From Actinomycetospora callitridis (GTDB lineage: Bacteria; Actinomycetota; Actinomycetes; Mycobacteriales; Pseudonocardiaceae), in contig NZ_JAQZAK010000001.1 of assembly GCF_028737265.1 (NCBI RefSeq), positions 62,001 to 126,000 of the forward strand: DNA of 64,000 nucleotides, given 5' to 3'. This document shows positions 8,980-16,824 of the stretch, one piece after another. The notes beneath the pieces were generated by a model that had not been told where the DNA came from, ran no database searches, and was given only the letters and a program-made list of their open reading frames with translations. Both the position numbers and the translations under genes were made by a program. Numbering within the stretch: position 1 is the stretch's first letter; each line of letters opens with the position of its first letter.

Positions 8980-9051
8980 ATGGGTTGGACACCACTGACG
9001 CGCCGTCGGCACGTCGACCACGGGAAGCTCGCGACCACACTCTGTCGCTGA
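8980..9051 (+). CDS. Putative cysteine-responsive leader peptide of sfnG
   Basis: 23-codon ORF (ATG to TGA) whose core reads RRRHVDHGKLATTLCR before the stop. It matches the actinobacterial sulfur-gene leader peptides that end in a pattern of the form RRxHVDxxRxAxxLCR, with a single Cys codon just before the last residue. No Shine-Dalgarno sequence precedes it, and the promoter spacing places the transcript 5' end at the ATG. The sfnG start lies 76 nt after its stop. Between them are pyrimidine-rich segments (CTTCCTCC, TCCTCCC, CCTC) able to pair with the sfnG Shine-Dalgarno GAGGAGG at 9112-9118. The inferred role is translation- or transcription-coupled sensing of cysteine or sulfur supply. 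Confidence 0.75.
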   Translation: MGWTPLTRRRHVDHGKLATTLCR

Positions 9052-9127
9052 GCTCCGTTCTTCCTCCCCCGATCTCCTGCGCGGTCCTCCCGCGCGCCCC
9101 CACCCCTCTTCGAGGAGGCACACAGCC

Positions 9128-10258
9128 GTGTCCGTCGGCATCCCCACCCAGCCGCTCAAGTTCGCCTACTGGGTCCCCAACGTCTCGGGCGGGCTGGTCA
9201 CCAGCGGCATCGAGCAGCGCACCGACTGGAACTGGGACTACAACCGCGAGACCGCGATCGCCGCCGAGAACAACGGCTTCGAGTACGCGCTCTCGCAGGT
9301 CCGGTACATGGCGAGCTACTCCGCCGAGTACCAGCACGAGTCCACGTCGCTGTCGCTGGCGATCATGATGGCCACCGAGCGCCTCAAGGTCATGGCCGCC
9401 GTGCACCCGGGGATGTGGCATCCCGGTGTCTTCGCCAACTTCGGGGCCACCGCCGACCACCTGACGGGCGGCCGCTTCGCCACGAACGTCGTCTCGGGCT
9501 GGTTCAAGGGCGAGTTCACCGCCTTCGGCGAGCCGTGGCTCGAGCACGACGAGCGCTACCGGCGCACCGAGGAGTTCATCTCCTGCCTCAAGGGCATCTG
9601 GGAGCAGGACCACTTCGAGTTCAAGGGCGACTTCTACCGCTTCCACGACTACTCGCTGAAGCCCAAGCCCCTGAACACCCCGGAGCGCCCGCACCCGGAG
9701 ATCTTCCAGGGCGGCAACTCCACGGCGGCGCAGAAGATGGCCGGCCGCGTGTCGGACTTCTACTTCTCCAACGGCAAGGACTTCGACGGCGTCACCGAGC
9801 AGCTCGACGTCATCAACGCGACCGCGGCCGAGCACGACCGCACCGTGAAGTTCGGGCTCAACGGCTTCATGATCGTCCGGGACACCGAGAAGGAGGCCCG
9901 CGACACCCTGCGCGAGATCGTCGACAAGGCGAACGTCGAGCAGGTCGAGGGCTTCCGGCAGGCCGTGCAGCAGGCCGGCGCGTCGGCGTCGGACAAGAAG
10001 GGCATGTGGGCGGACTCCTCGTTCGAGGACCTCGTCCAGTACAACGACGGCTTCAAGACCCAGCTGATCGGCACCGCCGAGCAGGTCGCCGAGCGCCTCG
10101 TCGAGTACAAGAAGCTCGGCGTCGACCTCTCCCTGCTGTGCTTCCTGCACGTCAAGGAGGAGATCGAGCAGTTCGGCCAGAAGGTGCTACCGATCATCCG
10201 CGAGATGGAGGCCGAGCTCCCCGACGCCGAGCCGGCGCCGGCGCTCGCCCAGGCCTGA
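9128..10258 (+). CDS. sfnG: FMNH2-dependent dimethyl sulfone monooxygenase
   Basis: 376-residue luciferase-like flavin monooxygenase. Segments FAYWVPNVSGGLVTSGIEQR, TGGRFATNVVSGWFKGEF, GEPWLEHDERYRR, PHPEIFQGGNS and SSFEDLVQYNDGFKT follow Pseudomonas SfnG closely. SfnG cleaves dimethyl sulfone to methanesulfinate and formaldehyde using FMNH2 supplied by a separate reductase. No reductase or msu/sfn partner gene is in the window. Strong Shine-Dalgarno GAGGAGG with 9-nt spacing supports the GTG start. The upstream cysteine-type leader peptide fits a sulfur-scavenging role; the formaldehyde produced could be removed by the MscR system at 44-46 kb. Confidence 0.88.
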   Translation: MSVGIPTQPLKFAYWVPNVSGGLVTSGIEQRTDWNWDYNRETAIAAENNGFEYALSQVRYMASYSAEYQHESTSLSLAIMMATERLKVMAAVHPGMWHPGVFANFGATADHLTGGRFATNVVSGWFKGEFTAFGEPWLEHDERYRRTEEFISCLKGIWEQDHFEFKGDFYRFHDYSLKPKPLNTPERPHPEIFQGGNSTAAQKMAGRVSDFYFSNGKDFDGVTEQLDVINATAAEHDRTVKFGLNGFMIVRDTEKEARDTLREIVDKANVEQVEGFRQAVQQAGASASDKKGMWADSSFEDLVQYNDGFKTQLIGTAEQVAERLVEYKKLGVDLSLLCFLHVKEEIEQFGQKVLPIIREMEAELPDAEPAPALAQA

Positions 10259-10271
10259 CCGCGCCTGTGAT

Positions 10272-10300
10272 CGGGTTCGTGGCGATGGCCACGAAACCCG
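10272..10300 (+). terminator. Hairpin downstream of sfnG
   Basis: CGGGTTCGTGGC and GCCACGAAACCCG pair almost perfectly (one bulged A) around a GAT loop, starting 14 bases after the sfnG stop. No T-tract follows, as is usual in high-GC actinobacteria. Confidence 0.65.
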
Positions 10301-10315
10301 ACCACCTGGCCGGAA

Positions 10316-10336
10316 CCTCGGGGTGGCGCCCCGAGG
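10316..10336 (+). terminator. Second hairpin downstream of sfnG
   Basis: CCTCGGGG and CCCCGAGG form a perfect 8-bp stem around TGGCG, 16 bases after the first hairpin; it may act as a tandem terminator. Confidence 0.4.
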
Positions 10337-10370
10337 CGGAGGACGGGCGCGGGGGTCGACCCTCGGTGCC

Positions 10371-10805
10371 ATGACGACCATCGGGGCGGTCAGCGCGCCG
10401 CCGGACTTCCTCGCGATCCTCGACCGCGTCGCCGTGGCGCTCGACGCGATCGTCGCCGGCGACCCGGGGCCGTACGCCGCGCTCTGGGCCGACATCGACG
10501 ACGTGACCCTCTACGGCGCCTGGGGCACGACCGAGCGGGGCCACGAGCGGGTCACCCGCACGTTCACGTGGGTGGCCTCCCGCTTCAGCGACGGCACGAT
10601 GGAGCCGCCCGAGTACACCGTGGTCGTGGTCAGCGGCGGCCTCGGCCTCACGGTCGGCGTCGAGCGCGGCGTCGCGCGGGTGGACGGGGGCCCGCTCCAG
10701 CCGATCACCCTGCGGGTCACGCACGGGTTCCGGCTCCTCGACGGGCGCTGGTGGCTCACCCACCGGCACGCCGACCACCCGCCGGTCGACCAGCGGACCC
10801 TCTAG
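10371..10805 (+). CDS. NTF2/SnoaL-like domain protein
   Basis: 144-residue single-domain protein with the NTF2-like alpha-plus-beta pattern: an N-terminal helix (FLAILDRVAVALDAIVAGDP), WADIDDVTLYGAWGTTERG, then strands ending in VTHGFRLLDGRWWLTHRHAD. Similar to DUF4440/YybH-type proteins, which are enzymes or ligand-binding proteins of unknown specificity. The ATG at 10371 was chosen because it precedes the conserved helix; an upstream in-frame ATG at 10323 lies inside a hairpin. Its TAG interlocks with the TAG of the convergent LuxR gene (CTAG). Confidence 0.65.
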   Translation: MTTIGAVSAPPDFLAILDRVAVALDAIVAGDPGPYAALWADIDDVTLYGAWGTTERGHERVTRTFTWVASRFSDGTMEPPEYTVVVVSGGLGLTVGVERGVARVDGGPLQPITLRVTHGFRLLDGRWWLTHRHADHPPVDQRTL

Positions 10806-13600
10806 GGCAGGCGCGCGGCGAGCTCGTCCCGCCCGGTCACGCCGAGCTTGCGGTACGCGTGCCCGAGGTGGGTCTCGACGGTCTTGGTGGTGACGAACAG
10901 GGCCTGGGCGACGTCGCGGTTCGAGAGCCCGTCGGCGGCGAGCTCGGCCACCCGCCGCTCGCTGGCGGTGAGCGCGTCGGCCCCGCTCACGGCCATCCGC
11001 CGCGGCCGGGCGCCCGCGGCGCGCAGCTCCGCGCCGGCGCGTTCGACGAGGGCCTCGGCGCCGCAGCGCCGGGCGAGGTCCTGGCCTGCGGCGAGCTCGG
11101 TGCGCGCGTCGACACGGTGGTTGGCGCGCCGCAGGGCGGCGCCCAGGTCGACCCGCGACCGCGCGAGCTCGAGGCGCGCCGGCGTGGGCTCGAGCAGCAC
11201 CACCGCCTCGCGCAGCGGCGCGGTCGTCCCGCTCACCAGGCCGCGGACCCGCAGGGCGATGCCGAGCGCGCGCGGGGCGGCGAAGCGCCGCGCGACGCGG
11301 ACGGCCTCGTCGGCGGCGGCGACCGCCTCCGCCTCGCGGCCGAGCCGGTGCAGGGCCGAGGCCACGCCCGCCTGCCAGGGCAGCACGCCGGGATGGTGGA
11401 TGCCGCGGTGGGCGAGGCGCTCGCCGCAGGCGACGAAGTCGTCGACGGCCTCGGCCGCGCGCCCCAGCGCCAGGTGCACCCGCCCGCGGGCGGCGAGCAG
11501 GTACGCCGTGCTGCCGCGTACCCCGCTCGCTGCGAGGGCGGCGTGCGCCTCGGCGGCCAGGCCCCGCTCGACGAGGACGATCAGCAGCCAGGCGACGGTG
11601 TAGCGGCGCGCGGAGTGGGTCTCGTGCTCGACGGCGAGCGCGTCGGCGAGGCGCGCGTCGGCCTCCGCCTCGACGAGCTCGCCCTGCAGGTACCGGGTCT
11701 GGGCGCGCAGGACGGACGCCCCGATGAAGTCGTAGCTCGACCCGCGACGCCGCGCACCGGCGAGGATCGACTCGGCGCACGCCCGGACCGGCGCGAGGTG
11801 GTCGATCGCGACCAGCACCATCGTCGCCGGCAGGATCACCCCCGGGTCCGGCGTGTGCTCGCGCAGCGTCGCGGCCAGCGCCTCGTGGGCGAGGTCGACG
11901 GCGCTCGCGTCGGTGTCGGTCTGCAGCGCCTCGAGGGCGGTCGTCGCGAGCAGGGCTGGACCACCGCGGCGGGGGAGACGCCCGTCGCGGCGCAGCGCGC
12001 GGGTGAGCTCGGCGGCCGCGGCGCGACGCGCGGGGTCCCGGCGGGCGAGCCCCACGGTCGCGGCGGCCAGCTCGGTGGCCAGGTCACTGCCGTCGTCGAC
12101 CCCGGCCCGGGCCTCGTCGAGCACGGCCAGCGCGCGCTCGAACGCCAGGGTGACGCTCAGGGCGTGGGCGAGCTCCAGGGCGATCAGCCCGCGCCGGTAC
12201 GGGTGCACGGCGGCGGCGAAGGCCTCCTCGAGCAGCGCCACGCCCTCGCGGTAGGACACCCGGGCGGTCGCGGCCCCCAGCTCGTGCAGCACCGCGGGCC
12301 GCTCCGGGGCCGGCGGGGGCTCGGCGACGGCGCGCCGCAGGTAGGTCATCGCGGTCTCGGGGACGCCCTTCGCGAGCGCGGCACGCCCCGCGTCCCGCAG
12401 CCGGGCGACCACGGCGGGATCGCCGAGCGCCTCGGTGTGCAGCAGGTGCGCGGCCACGAGCTCGGCCCCGGCGCCGTCGGCGGCCAGGGCGTCCGCCGCG
12501 CGGCGGTGCCCGCGGTGGCGCTCGGCGGGGTCGGTGCCGTCGGCCACGGCCTGCGCGAACAGGGAGTGCGCGAACGTCAGCGGGCGGCCCGGGTGCAGCA
12601 GCTGCGCCCCGACCAGGGTCTGCGCCCCCCGGGCGACGACGGCCGGGTCGAGCCCGCTCACGGCCACCACGTGGCGCAGCTCGGCGCGCCCGTCGAGCAG
12701 CGCGACGGCCCGCGCGACCGTCGCGGCCTCGGTACCGGCCTCGCGCAGCCGGCGCGCCACGAACGTCGCCACCACGGCCGGCGCGAGCGCGGCGACCGTC
12801 TCGACACCCGCCCGGTCGGCGTCGCCGCCGGCCTCGGCGACGGCCGCGAGCAGGGCGTGGACCAGCAGCGGGTTGCCGCCGGTGACCTCGTGGCACGCGG
12901 CGGTGAAGGACGGGTCCGGCGACCCGGGGAACCGGCACCCGACCAGCGCCTCGGTCCCGTCGCGGCTCAGGGGGGCCGGGCGCAGGACGGTGGTCGACTC
13001 GGCCTCGCGCAGGGCGTCGACCAGCGGCGACGCGGTGTGCACGGCGGGCGGCTGGGCGCCCAGCACGATCGCCACCCCGAGCTCGGACACCCGGCGCGCG
13101 AGGTAGGCGATCGCCCGCAGCGAGGCCGCGTCCGCGACGTGCGCGTCGTCCACGACCAGCAGCACCGGCCCGGCGTCGGCGAGGTTCGCGGTGAGCCAGT
13201 AGAGGCCGTGCAGGGCGCTCCCGGCGTCGGTGTCGCCGTCCGGCCCGCCGCCCCGCGGGGTCGCGGGCCCGGAGGAGACCACCGGCGCGGCGAGGCGGGC
13301 GGCGCCGGCGAGCAGCCCGGGCCTGCGGGCCACGAGCCCTTCGAACAGGCCGCGGACCACGCCGAACGCGAAGTCGCGCTCCAGGCGGGCGGCGCGCGCC
13401 GCGAGGACGGTCATTCCGAGGGCGGCGGCGCGCTCCCGGGCGGCGTCGAGCAGCCGGGTCTTGCCGATGCCGGCCGGGCCCTCCACCCAGACCAGGCCGC
13501 CGCGCTCCGAGGCCGCCGCGCGCAGGACGTCCGAGAGCACGGCCAGCTCGTGGTCGCGCTCGAGGACGCCCTCTCCGGTCCTCGTCGCCGCGCGCGTCAT
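10802..13600 (-). CDS. Large ATP-binding LuxR-family regulator (LAL type)
   Basis: 932-residue regulator. The N-terminal AAA/STAND ATPase has Walker A GPAGIGKT at residues 41-48 and Walker B PVLLVVDDAHVAD. A long Ala/Arg-rich middle region fits TPR-like helical repeats. The C-terminal ~65 residues form the LuxR helix-turn-helix (LTASERRVAELAADGLSNRD, then TVETHLGHAYRKLGV). LAL regulators respond to a ligand through the STAND module and often control nearby catabolic or secondary-metabolic genes. The ATG at 13600 is preceded by GGAGAG. It is divergent from the acyl-CoA ligase/methyltransferase operon across 196 bp, a plausible target. Confidence 0.85.
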   Translation of the reverse strand: MTRAATRTGEGVLERDHELAVLSDVLRAAASERGGLVWVEGPAGIGKTRLLDAARERAAALGMTVLAARAARLERDFAFGVVRGLFEGLVARRPGLLAGAARLAAPVVSSGPATPRGGGPDGDTDAGSALHGLYWLTANLADAGPVLLVVDDAHVADAASLRAIAYLARRVSELGVAIVLGAQPPAVHTASPLVDALREAESTTVLRPAPLSRDGTEALVGCRFPGSPDPSFTAACHEVTGGNPLLVHALLAAVAEAGGDADRAGVETVAALAPAVVATFVARRLREAGTEAATVARAVALLDGRAELRHVVAVSGLDPAVVARGAQTLVGAQLLHPGRPLTFAHSLFAQAVADGTDPAERHRGHRRAADALAADGAGAELVAAHLLHTEALGDPAVVARLRDAGRAALAKGVPETAMTYLRRAVAEPPPAPERPAVLHELGAATARVSYREGVALLEEAFAAAVHPYRRGLIALELAHALSVTLAFERALAVLDEARAGVDDGSDLATELAAATVGLARRDPARRAAAAELTRALRRDGRLPRRGGPALLATTALEALQTDTDASAVDLAHEALAATLREHTPDPGVILPATMVLVAIDHLAPVRACAESILAGARRRGSSYDFIGASVLRAQTRYLQGELVEAEADARLADALAVEHETHSARRYTVAWLLIVLVERGLAAEAHAALAASGVRGSTAYLLAARGRVHLALGRAAEAVDDFVACGERLAHRGIHHPGVLPWQAGVASALHRLGREAEAVAAADEAVRVARRFAAPRALGIALRVRGLVSGTTAPLREAVVLLEPTPARLELARSRVDLGAALRRANHRVDARTELAAGQDLARRCGAEALVERAGAELRAAGARPRRMAVSGADALTASERRVAELAADGLSNRDVAQALFVTTKTVETHLGHAYRKLGVTGRDELAARLP

Positions 13601-13796
13601 GGGCGACTCTCCGTCGCAGTCATCGGCCACCGCCGTCCCCGGGGGGAACGACGCTAGGGGCCCCCGCGACCGGCCACCATCGGGAGATCTGACTAATCGG
13701 GTCGGCCAATCCTCGGGGGCCCACCCCGACGCCCGCGGGAGCCGGGTCCCGGTCTGCTGGACGGGTCCGCCGGCCCGACCCGCTCCGGAGGCCCCG

Positions 13797-15512
13797 ATGA
13801 CGGCGCCGCACCGCATCCCCATCACCGACCGTGCCGCCCGCATCCACCGGAGCCGGTGGCCCGCCGTCGAGGTGCCCGACGTCGGCCTGCCCGAGTACCT
13901 GCTCGACCACCCGGCGGCCCGCGCCAACGCGCCGGCGGTGGTCGACGGCCCGTCGGGCCGCTCGCTGACCTACGCCGACCTGCGCCGCGACGTGCTCCGG
14001 TGCGCGCGAGGGCTGGCCCACCGTGGGTTCGTCCGCGGGGACGTCCTCGCGATCGTCGCGCCGAACGTGCCCGAGTGGCTCGTCGGCGCCTTCGGGGCGA
14101 TGAGCGCCGGCGGCGTCGTCTCCGGCATCAACCCGCTCTGCACGCCCGAGGAGATCGCCGCCCAGCTCCGCGACGGCGGCGTCCGGTGGGTGCTCACGAT
14201 CCCGCCGTTCCTGCCGCTGGTCCGCGCGGCGCGGGCGCTGTGGGACCGGCCGATCGAGATCGTCGTGCTCGGCGACGCCGACGGCGAGACGGCGTGGGCC
14301 GAGGTCCACGCCGCGGGCGCCGAGGGCCCGGGGATGCCGGTGGCGCTGATCGACCCCGGGCGCGACCTCGCCCTGCTGCCCTACTCCTCGGGCACGACGG
14401 GGCTGGCCAAGGGCGTGATGCTCACCCACCGGGCGATCGTCACCAACGTCGCGCAGATGCAGGTCGCGCTCGCGCAGACCGCCGACGACCGGGCGATGGC
14501 CGTCGCCCCGTTCTTCCACGCCGTCGGGCTCAACGTCGTCGCGGGCGTGACCCTGCGGACGGGCGGCACGATCGTCACGCTGCCCCGCTTCGACCTCGAG
14601 GACTACCTCGGGCTCATCGAGACCCACCGGCTCACGATCTCCGTGGTGGTGCCGCCGATCGTGCTGGCGATGGCGCGCCACCCCGCGGTGGACCGCGTCG
14701 ACCTGTCGTCCCTGCGCCTCGTCGGCTGCGGCGCCGCGCCGCTCTCGGCCGATCTCCAGCAGGAGTGCGCGGCCCGCGTCGGCGCCCCGGTCGGCCAGGG
14801 CTACGGGATGACCGAGGCCGTCGCGGCGATCACGCTGGTCGACACGGCCGCGCCGATCGTGCCGGGCTCGTGCGGGGTCCTGCTGCCGGGCGTCGAGGCC
14901 CGGATCGTCGACGTCATGACGGGCGAGGACCTGCCCGCCGACGGGACCGGCGAGCTCTGGGTCCGGGGCCCGCAGCTGATGACCGGCTACCTCGGCAACC
15001 CCGCGGCCACCGCCGCGACGGTCGACGCCGACGGCTGGCTGCGCACCGGCGACCTCGCCCGCATCGACGCGGCCGGGAACCTGTTCGTGGAGGACCGGCT
15101 CAAGGAGCTCATCAAGGTCAAGGGCCTGCAGGTCGCCCCGGCCGAGGTCGAGGCCGTGCTGCGGACCCACCCCGCGGTGGCGGACGCCGCCGTGATCCCG
15201 ATCCCCGACGAACGGGCCGGCGAGCGCCCGAAGGCGGTGGTGGTGGCGGCCTGCGGGGCCGGCAGGACCACCACCGCGGAGATCCTCGCCCACGTCGCCG
15301 CCCGCGTGGCGGCGTACAAGTGCCCGCGCGAGCTCGCCTTCGTCGACGCGATCCCCACCTCGCCGTCCGGCAAGATCCTGCGACGGCTGCTCGTCGCGCA
15401 GGAGCGCGCCGGGGCGCTCACCGCCGCCGCGCCGTCGTCGACGGCCCCGGCGGCCACCCCTCCGGCCCCGACCGCCCCGACCGCCCCGGCCGAACCCGTG
15501 GGTGCGCCGTGA
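13797..15512 (+). CDS. AMP-binding acyl/aryl-CoA ligase (4-coumarate-CoA ligase-like)
   Basis: 571-residue adenylate-forming enzyme. The AMP-binding signature is YSSGTTGLAKGVMLTH, with GYGMTEAVAAITL, GELWVRGPQLMTGYLGN, the hinge GDLARIDAAGNLFVEDRLKE, and the catalytic C-terminal Lys in PTSPSGKILRR. The pattern fits the 4-coumarate/long-chain acyl-CoA ligase subfamily: it activates a carboxylic acid as an acyl-AMP and transfers it to CoA. The last ~35 residues are a Pro/Ala/Thr tail. The ATG follows CCGGAGG. The stop overlaps the next start as GTGA. The acid substrate is not predictable. Confidence 0.85.
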   Translation: MTAPHRIPITDRAARIHRSRWPAVEVPDVGLPEYLLDHPAARANAPAVVDGPSGRSLTYADLRRDVLRCARGLAHRGFVRGDVLAIVAPNVPEWLVGAFGAMSAGGVVSGINPLCTPEEIAAQLRDGGVRWVLTIPPFLPLVRAARALWDRPIEIVVLGDADGETAWAEVHAAGAEGPGMPVALIDPGRDLALLPYSSGTTGLAKGVMLTHRAIVTNVAQMQVALAQTADDRAMAVAPFFHAVGLNVVAGVTLRTGGTIVTLPRFDLEDYLGLIETHRLTISVVVPPIVLAMARHPAVDRVDLSSLRLVGCGAAPLSADLQQECAARVGAPVGQGYGMTEAVAAITLVDTAAPIVPGSCGVLLPGVEARIVDVMTGEDLPADGTGELWVRGPQLMTGYLGNPAATAATVDADGWLRTGDLARIDAAGNLFVEDRLKELIKVKGLQVAPAEVEAVLRTHPAVADAAVIPIPDERAGERPKAVVVAACGAGRTTTAEILAHVAARVAAYKCPRELAFVDAIPTSPSGKILRRLLVAQERAGALTAAAPSSTAPAATPPAPTAPTAPAEPVGAP

Positions 15513-16318
15513 GCACCACCGGCTACGCCCTGCGCCTGTCCGACGACGAGCTCGCGCGCTACCGGATGATGGCCGTGCGTGCCCGCGAGCGGGAGGCCGA
15601 CCTGTGGGACCTCGCGGGCCTGCGCCCCGGCGCCCGCGCCGTGGACGTCGGGTGCGGGCCCGGCGCGGTGCTCACCCTGCTCGCGGAGGCCGTGGCCCCC
15701 GCCGGCCGGGTCGTGGGCGTGGACGCCGATCCCGAGGCGGTGGCGACGGCCCGCGCCGGCCTGGACGCGGCGGGCGCCGTCGGCGCCGAGGTGCGGCAGG
15801 CGCGCGCCGAGGCGACGGGCCTGCCCGAGGGCACGTTCGACGTCGCGGTCCTGCGCCACGTCCTGGCCCACAACGGCGGCGGCGAGCAGGCGATCGTCGA
15901 CCACCTCGCCCGGCTCGTGCGCCCCGGCGGGCACGTCTACCTGCTCGACGTCGACGCCCTGAGCGCCAGCGTCGCGCCGGCCCCGCCCGACGCCGACGAC
16001 CTGGTCGAGCGCTACCGGCGCTGGCACGCCGACCAGGGCAACGACCTGCGGGTGGGTCGGCGGCTGGCGACGCTGGCGCGCGGGGCCGGCCTCGAGGTGC
16101 GTGACTTCCGCGGCTGGTTCGAGATCGGGCCGGTCCCGCCCGGTGTGCGCGGCCCGGCGTGGGCGGCGCGGGAGGCCCTCGTCGCCGCCGGGCTCGCGGG
16201 CCCCGACGACCTCGCCCGCTGGGAGGCCGCCCACGCGGCGATGGACGGCTGGGAGATGCGGCCGGAGTACATGCTCGCGACGTTCGCCGCGGTGGCCCGT
16301 CGGCCGGAGGGCGCCTAG
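15509..16318 (+). CDS. SAM-dependent class I methyltransferase
   Basis: 269-residue Rossmann-fold methyltransferase. Motif I is VDVGCGPGAVLTLLAEAV (about residues 45-62), motif II VVGVDADPEAV, motif IV FDVAVLRHVLAHNG, and a post-motif RPGGHVYLLDVD. The GTG start overlaps the acyl-CoA ligase stop (GTGA), so the two are co-translated; this suggests methylation in the same small-molecule pathway, although methyl acceptor and pathway are unknown. Confidence 0.8.
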   Translation: MSTTGYALRLSDDELARYRMMAVRAREREADLWDLAGLRPGARAVDVGCGPGAVLTLLAEAVAPAGRVVGVDADPEAVATARAGLDAAGAVGAEVRQARAEATGLPEGTFDVAVLRHVLAHNGGGEQAIVDHLARLVRPGGHVYLLDVDALSASVAPAPPDADDLVERYRRWHADQGNDLRVGRRLATLARGAGLEVRDFRGWFEIGPVPPGVRGPAWAAREALVAAGLAGPDDLARWEAAHAAMDGWEMRPEYMLATFAAVARRPEGA

Positions 16319-16824
16319 ACGTCGGCCCCGTCCCGGGCGGTGCGACGGGCCGCCACCCCGAGTCGCACCGCGTAGATCACCGCGCTGCCCAGGAAGAGGA
16401 TCGCGGTGATCAGCAGCCAGTGGTCCCAGATGCCGGCCGTGCTCAGGCCGGACGTGAACCGCAGCGCGTCCTCGCCGCGCCCGGTGATCGTCGGCAGGTA
16501 GATGAGGAAGAGGACGGCCGAGCCCAGCGCCGGCACGCGGATGTGGTTGATCGCCGGGACGCGCGGGGGGCGCTCGGGGCCGTAGCGGCGCCGCGCCCAC
16601 CGGCTGATCGTCAGCGGCTGGTCGGCGAGGGCGTAGAGGGGGTAGAGCACGAGGTCGTGGGCGATCACGGCGCCGAGGAACCAGACCGCGAGCCAGATCG
16701 CGCTCGGGTCGGTGTACACCAGCGACACCACGTACCCGGAGAGGGCGATGCACCCGAGCACCGAGAGCAGGTGCAGGGGGTTCTCGCCGTAGAAGCGGCG
16801 CCAGGACCGCAGGAACGCCGCCAT
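16315..16824 (-). CDS. Small integral membrane protein partner of the molybdopterin oxidoreductase
   Basis: 169-residue protein with about four hydrophobic helices (LHLLSVLGCIALSGYVVSLV; IWLAVWFLGAVIAHDLVLYP; VPALGSAVLFLIYLPTI; a final helix near LLITAILFLGSAVIYAV). I do not recognise a named family. The ATG overlaps the upstream stop by one base (TGATG), so it is translationally coupled to the oxidoreductase. It may be a membrane subunit or assembly factor (inference). It overlaps the convergent methyltransferase by four bases. Confidence 0.7.
   Translation of the reverse strand: MAAFLRSWRRFYGENPLHLLSVLGCIALSGYVVSLVYTDPSAIWLAVWFLGAVIAHDLVLYPLYALADQPLTISRWARRRYGPERPPRVPAINHIRVPALGSAVLFLIYLPTITGRGEDALRFTSGLSTAGIWDHWLLITAILFLGSAVIYAVRLGVAARRTARDGADV

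Noticed and set aside
8907..9127. SAM riboswitch upstream of sfnG
   Set aside because: No conserved SAM-I/II/IV core could be drawn; the leader peptide explains the region better.
10323..10370. Upstream in-frame ATG for the NTF2-like gene
   Set aside because: It overlaps the second sfnG terminator hairpin and adds a non-conserved Gly/Arg segment.
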